Position numbers and translations under genes: made by a program. Below the pieces are notes generated by a model. It had not been told where the DNA came from. It did no database searches and saw only the letters and a program-made list of their open reading frames with translations. From positions 1 through 64,000 of the forward strand of contig JAEZKZ010000013.1 of assembly GCA_023415305.1 (NCBI GenBank): a DNA stretch of 64,000 nucleotides, given 5' to 3'. Every line of letters starts with the position of its first letter. Positions within the stretch are counted from its first letter, which is position 1. Below are positions 52,693-61,888 of this stretch, one piece after another. This stretch comes from Bacillota bacterium (GTDB taxonomy: Bacteria > Bacillota > Clostridia > Acetivibrionales > DSM-1351).

Positions 52693-54927
52693 TTAACAAT
52701 ACTTTTCCCAGCTTCGAATACGCATTTTCATTTCATCTATACCCAGTACACCGTAGGCAAAGCTTTTCTTAACCAGCTCCTCCGGTAAGAATTCATCATA
52801 CTTATCAAATAATGGAATTTCACCTTTATAAATGAGTTCCATTGGGTCAAGAGGTTGCTTTTCCATATCACATATCACTCTAAAAAACTCTTCTCGTGTT
52901 GACTTCATCTTGAACTGGATGAAATATGGTCTTGAGGAATCAAGAGCAGTTATACCCAGCTGAGGTGCACATCTAAGCTTAATAAATCTTTCAATAGCTA
53001 AGAATGCATATGTGCCCAGCCAGGGAAACAGACACCACATATCGCCGCCCAGGCATATTAGAGGATCTTCTGTCATGTTTGAATTTATAGCTGTATGCCT
53101 GGCTTCACCAAGCCTTACCACAGCGTTTTTCATAAGATAAGGATAAATTGTATCTTCTCTCAGGACATCTTTCATTCTCTCAAGAACTCTTGTATTAATA
53201 TCTCCCGGACATTGTCCGAAATATGCGGGAACCTTTCCCTTAACCTGCTCACAGTATACCAGATGGCGCTTGTGGTCAATCTCTTCAACTACCCAGACAT
53301 GGCCTGCAAGGGCTATTTTTTCACCAACAGGCGGCGGCAGGACTATTGTGCCAAGCTCCTGTGATTTACTTCTGACAGTGTATTCTTCGTTCTCCTTAAA
53401 TACGGCATAGAACTTATATGAATTTGTTTGCCTTTCTCCTGCAAGACCGACTATAAGACCGCCTTCTTCGGTTCTCTGTATATGTTCTATGCTTATAAGG
53501 TGCTTCAAAAGCAGTTTATAATCCTCCTGAGTTATTCTATGAAAATAGCTCAAGGAAAGCACTCTGGACGCAAGCCCTGCCGGAGACATTTCTCCGCTGG
53601 AGGCAAGAGTACACATTGTCTGATGATATAGAAGACTATATGGAAGCCTGTCTAACTTAGGCGGTTCAACCCATCTCTCCTGTACATAAAGTTGAATTAA
53701 TGCAATTCCCTGCAGCAATACCCATGGAATGGTTACCGGAAGCATAGCTCTTGCCTCAGGAACCTCCTCACGTATGACAAACCACATTTCAGGTGGTAAA
53801 TCACGTCTGCCTGTACGCCCCATTCTTTGCAGAAAGGAAGATACCATAAAGGGCGCATCTATCTGAAAGGCACGTTCAAGCCGGCCTATATCTATTCCAA
53901 GCTCAAGTGTCGCTGTTGTAACGGTAGTCTGGTATTGCTCATCATCCTTCATAACTGCTTCAGCAGTTTCTCTGTAAGAGGTTGACAAATTACCATGATG
54001 TATTAAGAATCTGTCGGGCTCGTGATTTGCATCGCAATACTGGCGGAGAGTTGTTGTAACAGCCTCACACTCTTCTCTTGAATTTACAAATACAAGACAT
54101 TTTTTCCCTCTTGTGTGTTCAAAGATATATCCCATTCCAGGGTCAGCGTTTTTGGGCGCAATATCCGATTCCATATCCAGAACAGGCAAAGCTTCGGGAA
54201 TATCCTTATCTTCGGCAGACTGCGTTCCCTGGACAAAAAAATGCTCCATTGATAGCCGCCATTTTGCCCCTTTAGCCTCAATCTTGGGTATTACTGTATT
54301 TCTGCCTGTACCCGATGATAAAAAAGCTCCTGTACCTTCCAAATCACCAATTGTTGCCGAAAGGCCTATCCTTCTTGGATTTACTCCCGCAAGCCTTGAA
54401 AGTCTTTCAATGAGGCAAAGAGTCTGACCACCCCTGTCACCACGCATTAATGAGTGAACTTCATCTATTACAATAAATCTTAAATCACCAAAAAGCCTTG
54501 CCACATCTGCATGTTTGTGTAATAGCAAAGCTTCCAGAGACTCCGGGGTGATCTGCAAGATACCTGATGGATTTTTTAAGAGTTTGTTTTTATGGGACTG
54601 TGCCACATCACCATGCCAATGCCAGACAGGTATATCAGCTTCTCTGCATAGATCATTAAGGCGCATAAACTGGTCATTTATAAGGGCCTTAAGGGGTCCA
54701 ATATATATGGCACCCACAGATTTTGGAGGATCTTCATAAAAAAGTGTGAGTATTGGAAAAAAAGCGGCCTCGGTTTTACCGGAAGCTGTTGATGCCGACA
54801 GCAGTATATTATGGTCTGTATTGAAAACTGCGTCTCCAGCCGCTACCTGAATTGCACGGAGGGCCTCCCAGTTATTCTGATAAATAAAATCCTGAATAAA
54901 TGGTGCGTATCGATTAAAAATATTCAT
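52693..54927 (-). CDS. Lhr-like DEAD/DEAH helicase (BrxHI-like)
   Basis: A 744-residue superfamily 2 helicase. Domain 1 (about 20-200) has Walker A STASGKTEAAFF, Walker B VIDEVHSL and SATIGD; domain 2 (about 240-400) has VNSREECEAV, ATLELGIDIG and QRMGRTGRRD. The rest resembles the Lhr-core winged-helix/beta-sheet region (SSGEMSPAGLASRVLS). It matches the family of BREX-associated BrxHI helicases. The ATG overlaps the ATPase stop by 4 nt (ATGA), so translation is coupled. It acts on nucleic acid with the TerB-domain and DUF2791 partners; the system is a candidate defence module. Confidence 0.88.
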   Translation of the reverse strand: MNIFNRYAPFIQDFIYQNNWEALRAIQVAAGDAVFNTDHNILLSASTASGKTEAAFFPILTLFYEDPPKSVGAIYIGPLKALINDQFMRLNDLCREADIPVWHWHGDVAQSHKNKLLKNPSGILQITPESLEALLLHKHADVARLFGDLRFIVIDEVHSLMRGDRGGQTLCLIERLSRLAGVNPRRIGLSATIGDLEGTGAFLSSGTGRNTVIPKIEAKGAKWRLSMEHFFVQGTQSAEDKDIPEALPVLDMESDIAPKNADPGMGYIFEHTRGKKCLVFVNSREECEAVTTTLRQYCDANHEPDRFLIHHGNLSTSYRETAEAVMKDDEQYQTTVTTATLELGIDIGRLERAFQIDAPFMVSSFLQRMGRTGRRDLPPEMWFVIREEVPEARAMLPVTIPWVLLQGIALIQLYVQERWVEPPKLDRLPYSLLYHQTMCTLASSGEMSPAGLASRVLSLSYFHRITQEDYKLLLKHLISIEHIQRTEEGGLIVGLAGERQTNSYKFYAVFKENEEYTVRSKSQELGTIVLPPPVGEKIALAGHVWVVEEIDHKRHLVYCEQVKGKVPAYFGQCPGDINTRVLERMKDVLREDTIYPYLMKNAVVRLGEARHTAINSNMTEDPLICLGGDMWCLFPWLGTYAFLAIERFIKLRCAPQLGITALDSSRPYFIQFKMKSTREEFFRVICDMEKQPLDPMELIYKGEIPLFDKYDEFLPEELVKKSFAYGVLGIDEMKMRIRSWEKYC

Positions 54928-56243
54928 ATCTCAAATTCCTCAAACTCTTTTTCCAGCACTTCATCATTTATCTCTGTCTTAGCATATTCGAACTTTTCAG
55001 AGCCTAAAAGCTCAGAGACATTTATATTGGGGTTTTGGTAGACTATGTTGAGCAGCTCAATAAAATCACGGATAACCTCACGAGGTGTAATATTGGTTTC
55101 TGCTCCTATTCTGCCGAATTCAATTTTAATAAAATTGATCATGTCCTCCTGACTTAAGGCCTGTTCATAGTCAAAGAGACCTGCGTGGATATCGGCAAGT
55201 TTTTCAATTAAAACCAGCATTTCCTCGTAAGTAAGAGGTGATAGCTTTATAACAGGTGCAAGCACATCCTTTACATCCTCACGTCCGAAACGCCCTTCTT
55301 CAAGTCGGGATTTTAAAGCCTCATAACTATAAACACCCCTTCTTGTGTCCTCGATACACTGAGGTGTACCACCCATTATAATGCCTAGATACCTGGCTTT
55401 TCCCTGTAGTGTATCATTGTACATTGTAAGGATTTTTTCATAGTTATACTGCCGAGTAATGCTGTTTGGGATCTTATAAATATTTACGAGTTCGTCTATT
55501 AGTATAAGAAGCCCATTATATCCTGCTTTTTTAAGGAACATTGCGAAAAGCTTAATATATTCGTACCAGTCGTCATCTGTAATTATGATATTGACACCAA
55601 GCTCTGACCTGGCATCGGTCTTATTTGCATATTCACCGCGAAACCATTTTACTACCTTTGCTTTGCTTTCATCGTCACCGTTAAGAAAGGATTTATAATA
55701 TATAATTAATAGCTTTGCAAAGTCAAAGCCATGAACCATTTCATTCAGTGAGCTTATAACTTCATATATCTTCTTTTCAACCAGCTTGCTAAATTCACTG
55801 TCATTGAAGGAAAGCTGGCTTTCAGTGGCTACCTCACTTTGGATATTACTTATCCACCTGTCCAGTATAAGGGTTAGAGCCCCGCCTTCAGGTCTGGTTT
55901 TGGTAGACATATTCTGTATTAATTCCTTATATGTAGCCAGTCCCTGTCCTTTAGTACCCTGTAACCGTCTTTCAGGTGAAAGGTCGGCATCTACCACAAC
56001 AAAGTTTTTATCCATTACATAATTTCTTATTGTTTGCAAAAGAAAACTTTTTCCGCTGCCGTATTTTCCTACAATAAAACGAAAGGATGCTCCCCCATCT
56101 GAAATAATATCAACATCATGTAAAAGGGCATTTATCTCGGTTTCTCTCCCAACTGTGATATATGGCAGGCCGACTCTTGGTACAACTCCGCCTTTTAAAG
56201 AGTTAATAATTACAGTTGATATTCTTTTCGGAATTTTTATCAT
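54924..56243 (-). CDS. DUF2791 P-loop ATPase (BrxD-like)
   Basis: A 439-residue ATPase of the DUF2791/BrxD family known from BREX-type loci. Visible are GGVVPRVGLPYITVGRETEI at the N-terminus, Walker A GKYGSGKSFLLQ near residue 62, and Walker B LLILIDELVNIY near residue 240, with AAA+/STAND-type length. It lies between the TerB-domain protein (84 nt upstream) and the helicase (4-nt overlap). In BREX type 2 loci BrxD and BrxHI also occur together, but no pglX, pglZ or pglW is in this window. GAAAGGAAAGCG precedes the ATG. Confidence 0.86.
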   Translation of the reverse strand: MIKIPKRISTVIINSLKGGVVPRVGLPYITVGRETEINALLHDVDIISDGGASFRFIVGKYGSGKSFLLQTIRNYVMDKNFVVVDADLSPERRLQGTKGQGLATYKELIQNMSTKTRPEGGALTLILDRWISNIQSEVATESQLSFNDSEFSKLVEKKIYEVISSLNEMVHGFDFAKLLIIYYKSFLNGDDESKAKVVKWFRGEYANKTDARSELGVNIIITDDDWYEYIKLFAMFLKKAGYNGLLILIDELVNIYKIPNSITRQYNYEKILTMYNDTLQGKARYLGIIMGGTPQCIEDTRRGVYSYEALKSRLEEGRFGREDVKDVLAPVIKLSPLTYEEMLVLIEKLADIHAGLFDYEQALSQEDMINFIKIEFGRIGAETNITPREVIRDFIELLNIVYQNPNINVSELLGSEKFEYAKTEINDEVLEKEFEEFEI

Positions 56244-56326
56244 TACGCTTTCCTTTCAGCACATTCTTTATGAGTGTATTCCATAATTTTTAATCACATT
56301 GATAAAAATATTTGCTTCATTCTATA

Positions 56327-57895
56327 TTATTGCCTTGTTAAAATATCTTTCAGTTCATCCTCATAATCTTCAATCAATTCCGGTTTGTCACCGTCAAAAA
56401 TTAGAACAGTGTCGCAGAATATATCAAAAAGCTTTTCGTTTATTGAATCAACGAGTACTGAAAGCATGAGTCCATTTGATTTTACCAGATCACCATAATT
56501 CTTTCCATATAACAGACATTTCAAAAACTCATACTCTATATTACTTAAGTTTGTAGCATCTACTTGAGCTGCTTCCTTCGGTAATAATACATTTTCATTT
56601 ATATTATCTGTTTCTGCTTCCATCCACGCTATTAAATCATAATTTGTGTCAGCTACAGCTTCCGGCTTAGTTTTAGGAAGAGGTATTTCCTCTAAATCTT
56701 CAACAATAAGTTTATTTTGTGTTTCAAGGGCTGTTCTTCTGATACTTTGAAGCTTTGAGACATCTATTTCTATTTTGGGTACTGCTGTTTTCTTTTTATT
56801 CTCAAATAATTTATCTATTTCCTTCAAGATTATATCCTGATAAACCTTTTTTAGCTTGTCGACTTTCAAGGTAGATTTAAAATCATACTTCTCTCTCATT
56901 ATGAAATCTATAGTTTTTAAGAGTTCACCTATATGTTTATTTTTATCTTTAAAAAAGAAAAACCTTTCACAAGTCCATCTTCCTTTTTTACATATATATT
57001 TGTATACTTCATTTATTTCATATACGCAGTCTTCATGTATCTCACTATTATAAAATACAGCTGAGCTAAACATCATATACTGATTGGTCATCATTTTTCC
57101 GAAAAACTTTTCATATATACTGTTTTTACGTTTTTTATTATAGTACTCGGTAAGCTCTGCAAAAACATTGTTAACCACACTTTTTACATCATCTGAATGC
57201 GATTTGTAAAATCTTGAATTCTCAAGATTATATGATGATAAAGAATTAAGTGCAGAAAAAACTTCATCACTATTATGAGATTTAAAATTTATAAGGGTTA
57301 AAATTGTATTATCAAAATGAATGTCTGAAAAATCATCAAGGAAGGATTTTTCAAGACCATTATATATTATATAGTCTTTTAACCAGAGCTTGATATAATG
57401 ATTAATCTTAGGATCAATATCCTTATAAGCCTGCCAGAAGCCTTTAAGTGTATAAAAACCTTCCTCTGCAGAACTAACTCCGATTTGATTTAAAAGCTCA
57501 TAAACATAAACAAAGACAAAGGAAAGTGACGTTTTATCTACTATACCATCACGAACCCTGGTTCGCCATGAGAAATATCCGCGCAATTGCTGGTCAGTCA
57601 TAGACTGATAGGTTGGATAATATCTTTGAAACTCACCGTTATACTGATAGTTATCAGTATAATCTTCCATAAACTTTCCTTGTTTATAAAAGATTTGAGC
57701 ATCTGATTCATAATAAAGAGTACCAGCTTTTGCTAAATTCCTCATTTCACGGTACTTTGGCGGTGTAAAATTAGCCATTTGTGCTGCTGTTTTAAGTATA
57801 GGCTCATCCTGATATATTTTTGACACAGTATAATCATTATCTGTAAGCTTTTTATTCGATAATATTGTTTTTATCAGATTTTGAATATCAGCCAC
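56327..57895 (-). CDS. TerB_N / TerB_C domain protein
   Basis: 522 residues, first gene of the three-gene operon. Residues 60-220 match TerB_N (YREMRNLAKAGTLYYESDAQ, YPTYQSMTDQQLRGYFSWRT, FVYVYELLNQIGVSS), and the last 130 or so match TerB_C (NLSNIEYEFLKCLLYGKNYG, LVDSINEKLFDIFCDTVL). These domains belong to tellurite-resistance/stress-associated TerB systems, which Anantharaman and colleagues linked to phage and chemical defence. There is no transmembrane segment or enzyme motif, so it may be a scaffold or sensor for the ATPase and helicase. The start is GTG at 57895 after GAAGGTGGTGGCG. The stretch 57947-58125 to the next gene has no ORF. Confidence 0.82.
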   Translation of the reverse strand: MADIQNLIKTILSNKKLTDNDYTVSKIYQDEPILKTAAQMANFTPPKYREMRNLAKAGTLYYESDAQIFYKQGKFMEDYTDNYQYNGEFQRYYPTYQSMTDQQLRGYFSWRTRVRDGIVDKTSLSFVFVYVYELLNQIGVSSAEEGFYTLKGFWQAYKDIDPKINHYIKLWLKDYIIYNGLEKSFLDDFSDIHFDNTILTLINFKSHNSDEVFSALNSLSSYNLENSRFYKSHSDDVKSVVNNVFAELTEYYNKKRKNSIYEKFFGKMMTNQYMMFSSAVFYNSEIHEDCVYEINEVYKYICKKGRWTCERFFFFKDKNKHIGELLKTIDFIMREKYDFKSTLKVDKLKKVYQDIILKEIDKLFENKKKTAVPKIEIDVSKLQSIRRTALETQNKLIVEDLEEIPLPKTKPEAVADTNYDLIAWMEAETDNINENVLLPKEAAQVDATNLSNIEYEFLKCLLYGKNYGDLVKSNGLMLSVLVDSINEKLFDIFCDTVLIFDGDKPELIEDYEDELKDILTRQ

Positions 57896-57916
57896 ACCGC
57901 CACCACCTTCGCACCT

Positions 57917-57946
57917 ATTATATCAAAAGCAGTATTAACTTGACAA
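57917..57946 (-). promoter_or_regulatory. Sigma-A-type promoter of the TerB-ATPase-helicase operon
   Basis: On the minus strand TTGTCA and TATAAT (perfect -10) are 18 nt apart, 22 nt upstream of the GTG start. This supports transcription of the three genes from one promoter. Confidence 0.7.
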
Positions 57947-58125
57947 TTTGAATCGGCGCTTTATATAATGCATGCGAAATAAATCACCCATACCCACTTA
58001 ACCCTGTTTTAGTGTCTCATTATTATTATACCAAACGTATGTTCTGCATTTCAATATAGAAATGCAACTAAATAACACTTCGGACCAAATTGGCCAAAAG
58101 TGTTATCGTGTTAGCTTATTATGAC

Positions 58126-58929
58126 TTAACTTGAAGCACTGGAATATTTCTTTATACTTTTCTTAAGAAATGCAACCGCCAAAGTGTAGAGTGCGATGGC
58201 TAACAGGAATCCAATTAATATCTCAATAACATTCACTGAACCTATTAGCACTTCAGCTGGAATGGTAATCATAATGCCAATGGGGATAATCCACGTTAGG
58301 ATGTTACAAAAGGCAAGAGGATATATTTTGACCGGATACCTCCCTAATTCCATAATGCTGTCAAGCACCCATAACAATGGTGTGCCAAGATACCAAAACG
58401 CAGCAGATGACAATATCAGCATAATAGAATATAAAATGAGTAACGCTATAGATAAACAGAGGACGAATAACAGGATACTTCCGGCTGTTTGAACTATTTC
58501 TAAATTTACAACAGCAATGCAGAGGATAACAATACTGACAACCATGTCCACTAAAGACATCAAAGACCAGTGCTTCATACTCATATACAATTGAGTGGAT
58601 ACCGGTTTAATCAACGTAAAGTCAAACTCTCCCGTCCATAGTTCTCCCCCCAAGCCTGATATAGCCGATAGACTGGGAGCCATAAAGAGATTTTTGATGC
58701 TTTGCAGTAGCATGAAAACCCCCGTTACCGTGAGTGTTTCATAGAATGACCATCCGTTAATACTGTTTTTTATCGAAAATAGTATTAATATACCTCCAAC
58801 ACTACCTGCTAATTGAACGAGGCTATTCAGGATTTTAACTGCAAAATTAAATCTGAAAGCCACTTCCTGCTGGATTGATGTTTTGATAAAAATATTTATT
58901 TGTCGCTTAATTAAACTCAGTTTTTCCAT
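58126..58929 (-). CDS. ABC-2 family transporter permease
   Basis: A 267-residue integral membrane protein with about six hydrophobic segments (AGSVGGILILFSIKNSIN, VVSIVILCIAVVNLEIV, AILFVLCLSIALLILYSIML-type stretches). It is the second permease of a three-gene exporter whose ATPase and first permease lie upstream on the same strand; the gap to the latter is 2 nt. The start at 58929 has TAGGAGGTTAAGG. The set resembles the COG3694/COG4587/COG4586-type ABC-2 exporters, for which substrates such as viologen-like compounds have been reported in some homologues. The substrate here is unknown. Confidence 0.85.
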   Translation of the reverse strand: MEKLSLIKRQINIFIKTSIQQEVAFRFNFAVKILNSLVQLAGSVGGILILFSIKNSINGWSFYETLTVTGVFMLLQSIKNLFMAPSLSAISGLGGELWTGEFDFTLIKPVSTQLYMSMKHWSLMSLVDMVVSIVILCIAVVNLEIVQTAGSILLFVLCLSIALLILYSIMLILSSAAFWYLGTPLLWVLDSIMELGRYPVKIYPLAFCNILTWIIPIGIMITIPAEVLIGSVNVIEILIGFLLAIALYTLAVAFLKKSIKKYSSASS

Positions 58930-58931
58930 CC

Positions 58932-59723
58932 TTAACCTCCTACAGCTGAATAGTGTTTTATTCCTTTTCTCCAAATGAATGAATATAAAGTAAGCACGAT
59001 CAATATCCACACACATTGCAGCCCAATCCCAAATAAGATTTGTTTATTGTCTAATTTCCCTAATAGTATCTCAATGGGAAATCCCAACATATACCGATAA
59101 GGCAAAACAAAAGACGCTTTTCTGATTATTTCCGGTAAAAGGACAGTGGGAACCAATTGCCCTGCAAACAATAAAATCATTGCATCATTGATACTCAAAA
59201 GAGAATCAATTTTTGTTTTCATCAGCGCAAGTAGTGATAATGAATAAGCAAGCATAAAGCGAAGGATTTGCGCCAGCAATAAACATAGTAAGAACAAGAG
59301 AATCTGACTAAGTGTTAATGTAATAACTATTTTGAATATCATTATCAAGATAATTGCAAAAACGCAAACGAAAGGTAAACAAACTACTTTTACCGCAATA
59401 TCTGATGCTATCGCCTCATAGATTGGCGACAGTGGTCGCAACAGCCAGCCTGAAAACTGTCCATTAAAAATATTATCACCTACTGTCCAATGGGATACTG
59501 GATAAGTCAGTTGGTTTATAATCATTAATACAATGTAGTAGCTTGTGAAATCTCCTTTCGTGAAACTACCAATAGAGCCATCACCTGCTGCAACAATCCA
59601 AACAAACATATAGATTAGCGGCATCATCATCCACCCCAGGGCCAAAGTCCAAAAGAACCCTCTTGAGGCGGTGTAACTAAAAAAAGATTTCTTAATAAGG
59701 GCTATCCCTCCTTTAATGTTCAT
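58932..59723 (-). CDS. ABC-2 family transporter permease
   Basis: A 263-residue integral membrane protein with about six hydrophobic segments (FWTLALGWMMMPLIYMFVWI, VCLPFVCVFAIILIMIF, ILLFLLCLLLAQILRFMLAY). Its ATG overlaps the ATPase stop by 4 nt (ATGA), and GGGGGT is the ribosome binding site. It forms a heteromeric pore with the permease that follows. Motifs common to the ABC-2 family are weak, so the call rests on topology and operon context. Confidence 0.85.
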   Translation of the reverse strand: MNIKGGIALIKKSFFSYTASRGFFWTLALGWMMMPLIYMFVWIVAAGDGSIGSFTKGDFTSYYIVLMIINQLTYPVSHWTVGDNIFNGQFSGWLLRPLSPIYEAIASDIAVKVVCLPFVCVFAIILIMIFKIVITLTLSQILLFLLCLLLAQILRFMLAYSLSLLALMKTKIDSLLSINDAMILLFAGQLVPTVLLPEIIRKASFVLPYRYMLGFPIEILLGKLDNKQILFGIGLQCVWILIVLTLYSFIWRKGIKHYSAVGG

Positions 59724-60715
59724 ACCCCCAATCCTCCCTGATACACTTGGTCAATGACTGCTTCTATAGATGGATTTTCAATGGACAAATCGTTAATGTT
59801 GTGACTGCTTAATAGATGGTCAGTCAATTCTAATACCTTTTCTTTATTTACTCTAATCGTGTAGGTAAGGCCGCTTTGCTCGATGATGGAAGCATAGGGC
59901 TCCATTGTATTATCTATATTGATAGAATCGTGACCGGAAGTCACTTTTATAAGTTTAAAAGGCGATAATTTACTGCTCAATGTATCTAATGCTCCATCAT
60001 ACATCAATTGTCCTTTGTTAATTAGAATTACCCTTGAACATAGGGAGGAAATGTCCGCCATATAGTGACTGGTTATCAAAATTGTTGTTCCATACTTTTG
60101 ATTATATTCTTTGATAAAGTTCCGAAGTCTGATTTGTACCGATACATCCATTCCTAATGTTGGCTCATCCAAGAAAAGTACTTTAGGCTGGTACAGTAAA
60201 GCACAAGCAAATTCACATTTTGCCCGTTCACCAAGAGAAAGGTTCCTTGCCAGTTTGGGTAGCAGTTCTTCAATTTCTAGAAGTTGAACAAGCTCGTCCA
60301 ATCTGTTTTTATAATCAACATCACTTATATGGTAAATTTCCTTTGTGATATAAAAGGAATCAGCTACCGTAATGCTTGGATTTAATTGGGATTTATTACC
60401 CATCACCATACTAATGGTTTTTAGGTATTCCGTATTTCTATGATGGGGAGTAAAGCCTGATACTTTAACATTACCGGATGTGGGATATAAAAGCCCTGCC
60501 AACATTTTTAGTGTTGTTGTTTTCCCTGCGCCATTAGGACCAATAAACCCGACAATTTCTCCTTGTTTGATTTGAAAGCTAATCTGTTCAACGGCTTTTA
60601 TATCATTGTAGATCGGCTTTACCAAACTTTTCAGTGAGGATACTAGACCATGCCTACGAACTGGGATATGATATGTTTTCTGTAAGTCTGTTATATCTAT
60701 AATTGTTTCTGCCAT
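59720..60715 (-). CDS. ABC transporter ATP-binding protein
   Basis: A 331-residue ABC ATPase powering the two permeases downstream. Walker A GPNGAGKTTTLKML (about residue 60), signature LSLGERAKCEFA, Walker B PKVLFLDEPTLGMD and the switch His in LITSHYMAD are all intact. The C-terminal extension (about 240-331) is of the size seen in COG4586-type ATPases. GAGGTGGTG precedes the ATG. It lies 74 nt downstream of the MerR-like regulator on the same strand. Confidence 0.93.
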   Translation of the reverse strand: MAETIIDITDLQKTYHIPVRRHGLVSSLKSLVKPIYNDIKAVEQISFQIKQGEIVGFIGPNGAGKTTTLKMLAGLLYPTSGNVKVSGFTPHHRNTEYLKTISMVMGNKSQLNPSITVADSFYITKEIYHISDVDYKNRLDELVQLLEIEELLPKLARNLSLGERAKCEFACALLYQPKVLFLDEPTLGMDVSVQIRLRNFIKEYNQKYGTTILITSHYMADISSLCSRVILINKGQLMYDGALDTLSSKLSPFKLIKVTSGHDSINIDNTMEPYASIIEQSGLTYTIRVNKEKVLELTDHLLSSHNINDLSIENPSIEAVIDQVYQGGLGV

Positions 60716-60752
60716 AAAAAAACACCACCTCTTTGTTGATATGGCTTATAAT

Positions 60753-60774
60753 ACCATGTAACAAATAGGATGGT
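60753..60774. promoter_or_regulatory. Possible MerR-type operator/promoter for the ABC operon
   Basis: ACCAT (60753-60757) and ATGGT (60770-60774) form an interrupted dyad in the 74-nt gap between the regulator and the ATPase. On the minus strand TTGCGC and TATTAT lie around it with a long spacer, typical of MerR promoters, but the hexamers are weak. Confidence 0.4.
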
Positions 60775-60789
60775 GCGCAAATGTAAGGT

Positions 60790-61551
60790 TTATTTAATTG
60801 GCAGCAATCTCATCAGCTCCAATAATGGGGGAATTTCCATGGCGGCCTGTTCAAGAGCAGAAAGAGCTTTTATCCATCGGTCGCCTACCATGAGTAAGTC
60901 TTCTTCTACTCCAGGATTATCTAAGGTTTCTAATACTAAATTTTTCTCGCCGTTATCATACTTTTCCAAACATTTGAAAATTGAAAACATGCTGTATCCA
61001 GCCTGCCGCAACATATAAATAATGTGAAGCCGCTCTATATCATTGGCATCAAATAGTCTTTCATTATTTACACCTGTTTTGTCAGACAATATCATTCCGT
61101 TTCGTTCCCAATTACGTACTGTTTCAACAGTTGTACCCAATATTTCGGCTGCTTGTTTCCGGTTGTATAAATCATTGCTTAGTAGAGTTTTGTTTTTATC
61201 CAGCCACTTTTGCAGTATTTCAGCTGTTTGCCTGGCGGTTTTAATCTCTTTTCTAATAGCTGTAATATACTCTTCTGTGTAAATGTGGCAGAGAGGTATA
61301 TCCCATTTTGCTGATGCCTCAATTACTTTATTTCCTATATAACGTATGGTCTTGGTTGTAAATGGATGCCCAAAGATACACCGACATAATTTTATCTGAT
61401 ATAGATGGACATTAGTAAATATGCGATATCCGTTTTCAGCTCTCTGTGCTTTACTTATAAACCCCCATTTCTCGTACAACCTTATGGTGTTTGAATGGAT
61501 ACCAAATATGTTTGCCAGTTCAATAGGCTTATATATTTTTTTCTGTTGCAT
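60790..61551 (-). CDS. MerR-like regulator with two HTH domains
   Basis: 253 residues. A first MerR-type winged helix lies at about 8-60 (KPIELANIFGIHSNTIRLYE, NGYRIF) and a second at about 122-175 (NRKQAAEILGTTVETVRNWE, NNERLFDANDIERL). The rest is helical. One MerR domain per subunit is the rule, so tandem domains are unusual. The start at 61551 has GGAGTGAAACC; an in-frame ATG at 61614 is less supported. It probably regulates the ABC exporter immediately downstream. Confidence 0.85.
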   Translation of the reverse strand: MQQKKIYKPIELANIFGIHSNTIRLYEKWGFISKAQRAENGYRIFTNVHLYQIKLCRCIFGHPFTTKTIRYIGNKVIEASAKWDIPLCHIYTEEYITAIRKEIKTARQTAEILQKWLDKNKTLLSNDLYNRKQAAEILGTTVETVRNWERNGMILSDKTGVNNERLFDANDIERLHIIYMLRQAGYSMFSIFKCLEKYDNGEKNLVLETLDNPGVEEDLLMVGDRWIKALSALEQAAMEIPPLLELMRLLPIK

Positions 61552-61634
61552 GGTTTCACTCCATTCCCATCTCGTAAAAATCATAGAATTTATTGCTAGT
61601 ATAAATGCTATCATAATAGTTCAACATTGCCAAT

Positions 61635-61723
61635 ACGGGGGGAGACTGGTCTCACCCGTAAGGCGCTTCGCGTTTTTGGGTAAAGCAAAAACGCCTGTGT
61701 TTTCCGCAGAAAACACAAGCGCC
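61635..61723 (-). repeat. Structured tRNA-adjacent repeat, copy B
   Basis: An 89-nt element homologous to 34819-34905. On the minus strand it keeps the outer stem GGCGCTT/AAGCGCC, hairpin 1 (GTGTTTTC-TGCG-GAAAACAC), hairpin 2 (GCGTTTTT/AAAAACGC) and hairpin 3 (ACGGG..GAGAC/GTCTC..CCCGT). Where hairpin bases differ from copy A, both partners change and pairing is kept. It lies 3' of tRNA-Arg on the same strand. The 61552-61797 stretch contains no supported protein gene. Confidence 0.72.
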
Positions 61724-61733
61724 AAGGCCCTCT

Positions 61734-61750
61734 CGGGTTCGAATCCCCGG
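61734..61750. repeat. Isolated tRNA T-arm-like fragment
   Basis: A T-arm stretch (GGGTTCGAATCCCC) with no matching acceptor or anticodon arm, between the terminator and repeat copy B. It parallels the fragment at 34670-34685. Confidence 0.5.
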
Positions 61751-61762
61751 CTCATTATATGC

Positions 61763-61792
61763 AAAAAGCATCTACATAAATGTAGATGCTTT
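61763..61792 (-). terminator. Intrinsic terminator of the tRNA-Gly/tRNA-Arg unit
   Basis: AAAGCATCTACAT pairs with ATGTAGATGCTTT; on the minus strand a T-run follows. The hairpin resembles the one after tRNA-Glu at 34626. Confidence 0.85.
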
Positions 61793-61797
61793 CCTAT

Positions 61798-61874
61798 TGG
61801 CGTGCCCATGGGGATTCGAACCCAAGACCTACGGCTTAGAAGGCCGTTGCTCTATCCAGCTGAGCTATGGGCAC
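61798..61874 (-). tRNA. tRNA-Arg (anticodon TCT)
   Basis: Acceptor GTGCCCA with TGGGCAC, anticodon stem ACGGC/GCCGT around loop CTTCTAA, T-arm TTGGGTTCGAATCCC. The anticodon TCT reads AGA. Discriminator G and CCA are encoded (61798-61800 complement). Confidence 0.95.
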
Positions 61875-61888
61875 ATATTAAATTTTAT

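Noticed and set aside
52693..57895. A complete BREX system
   Set aside because: BrxD- and BrxHI-like genes are present, but pglX, pglZ, brxA/B/C and pglW are not seen on either side within the window.
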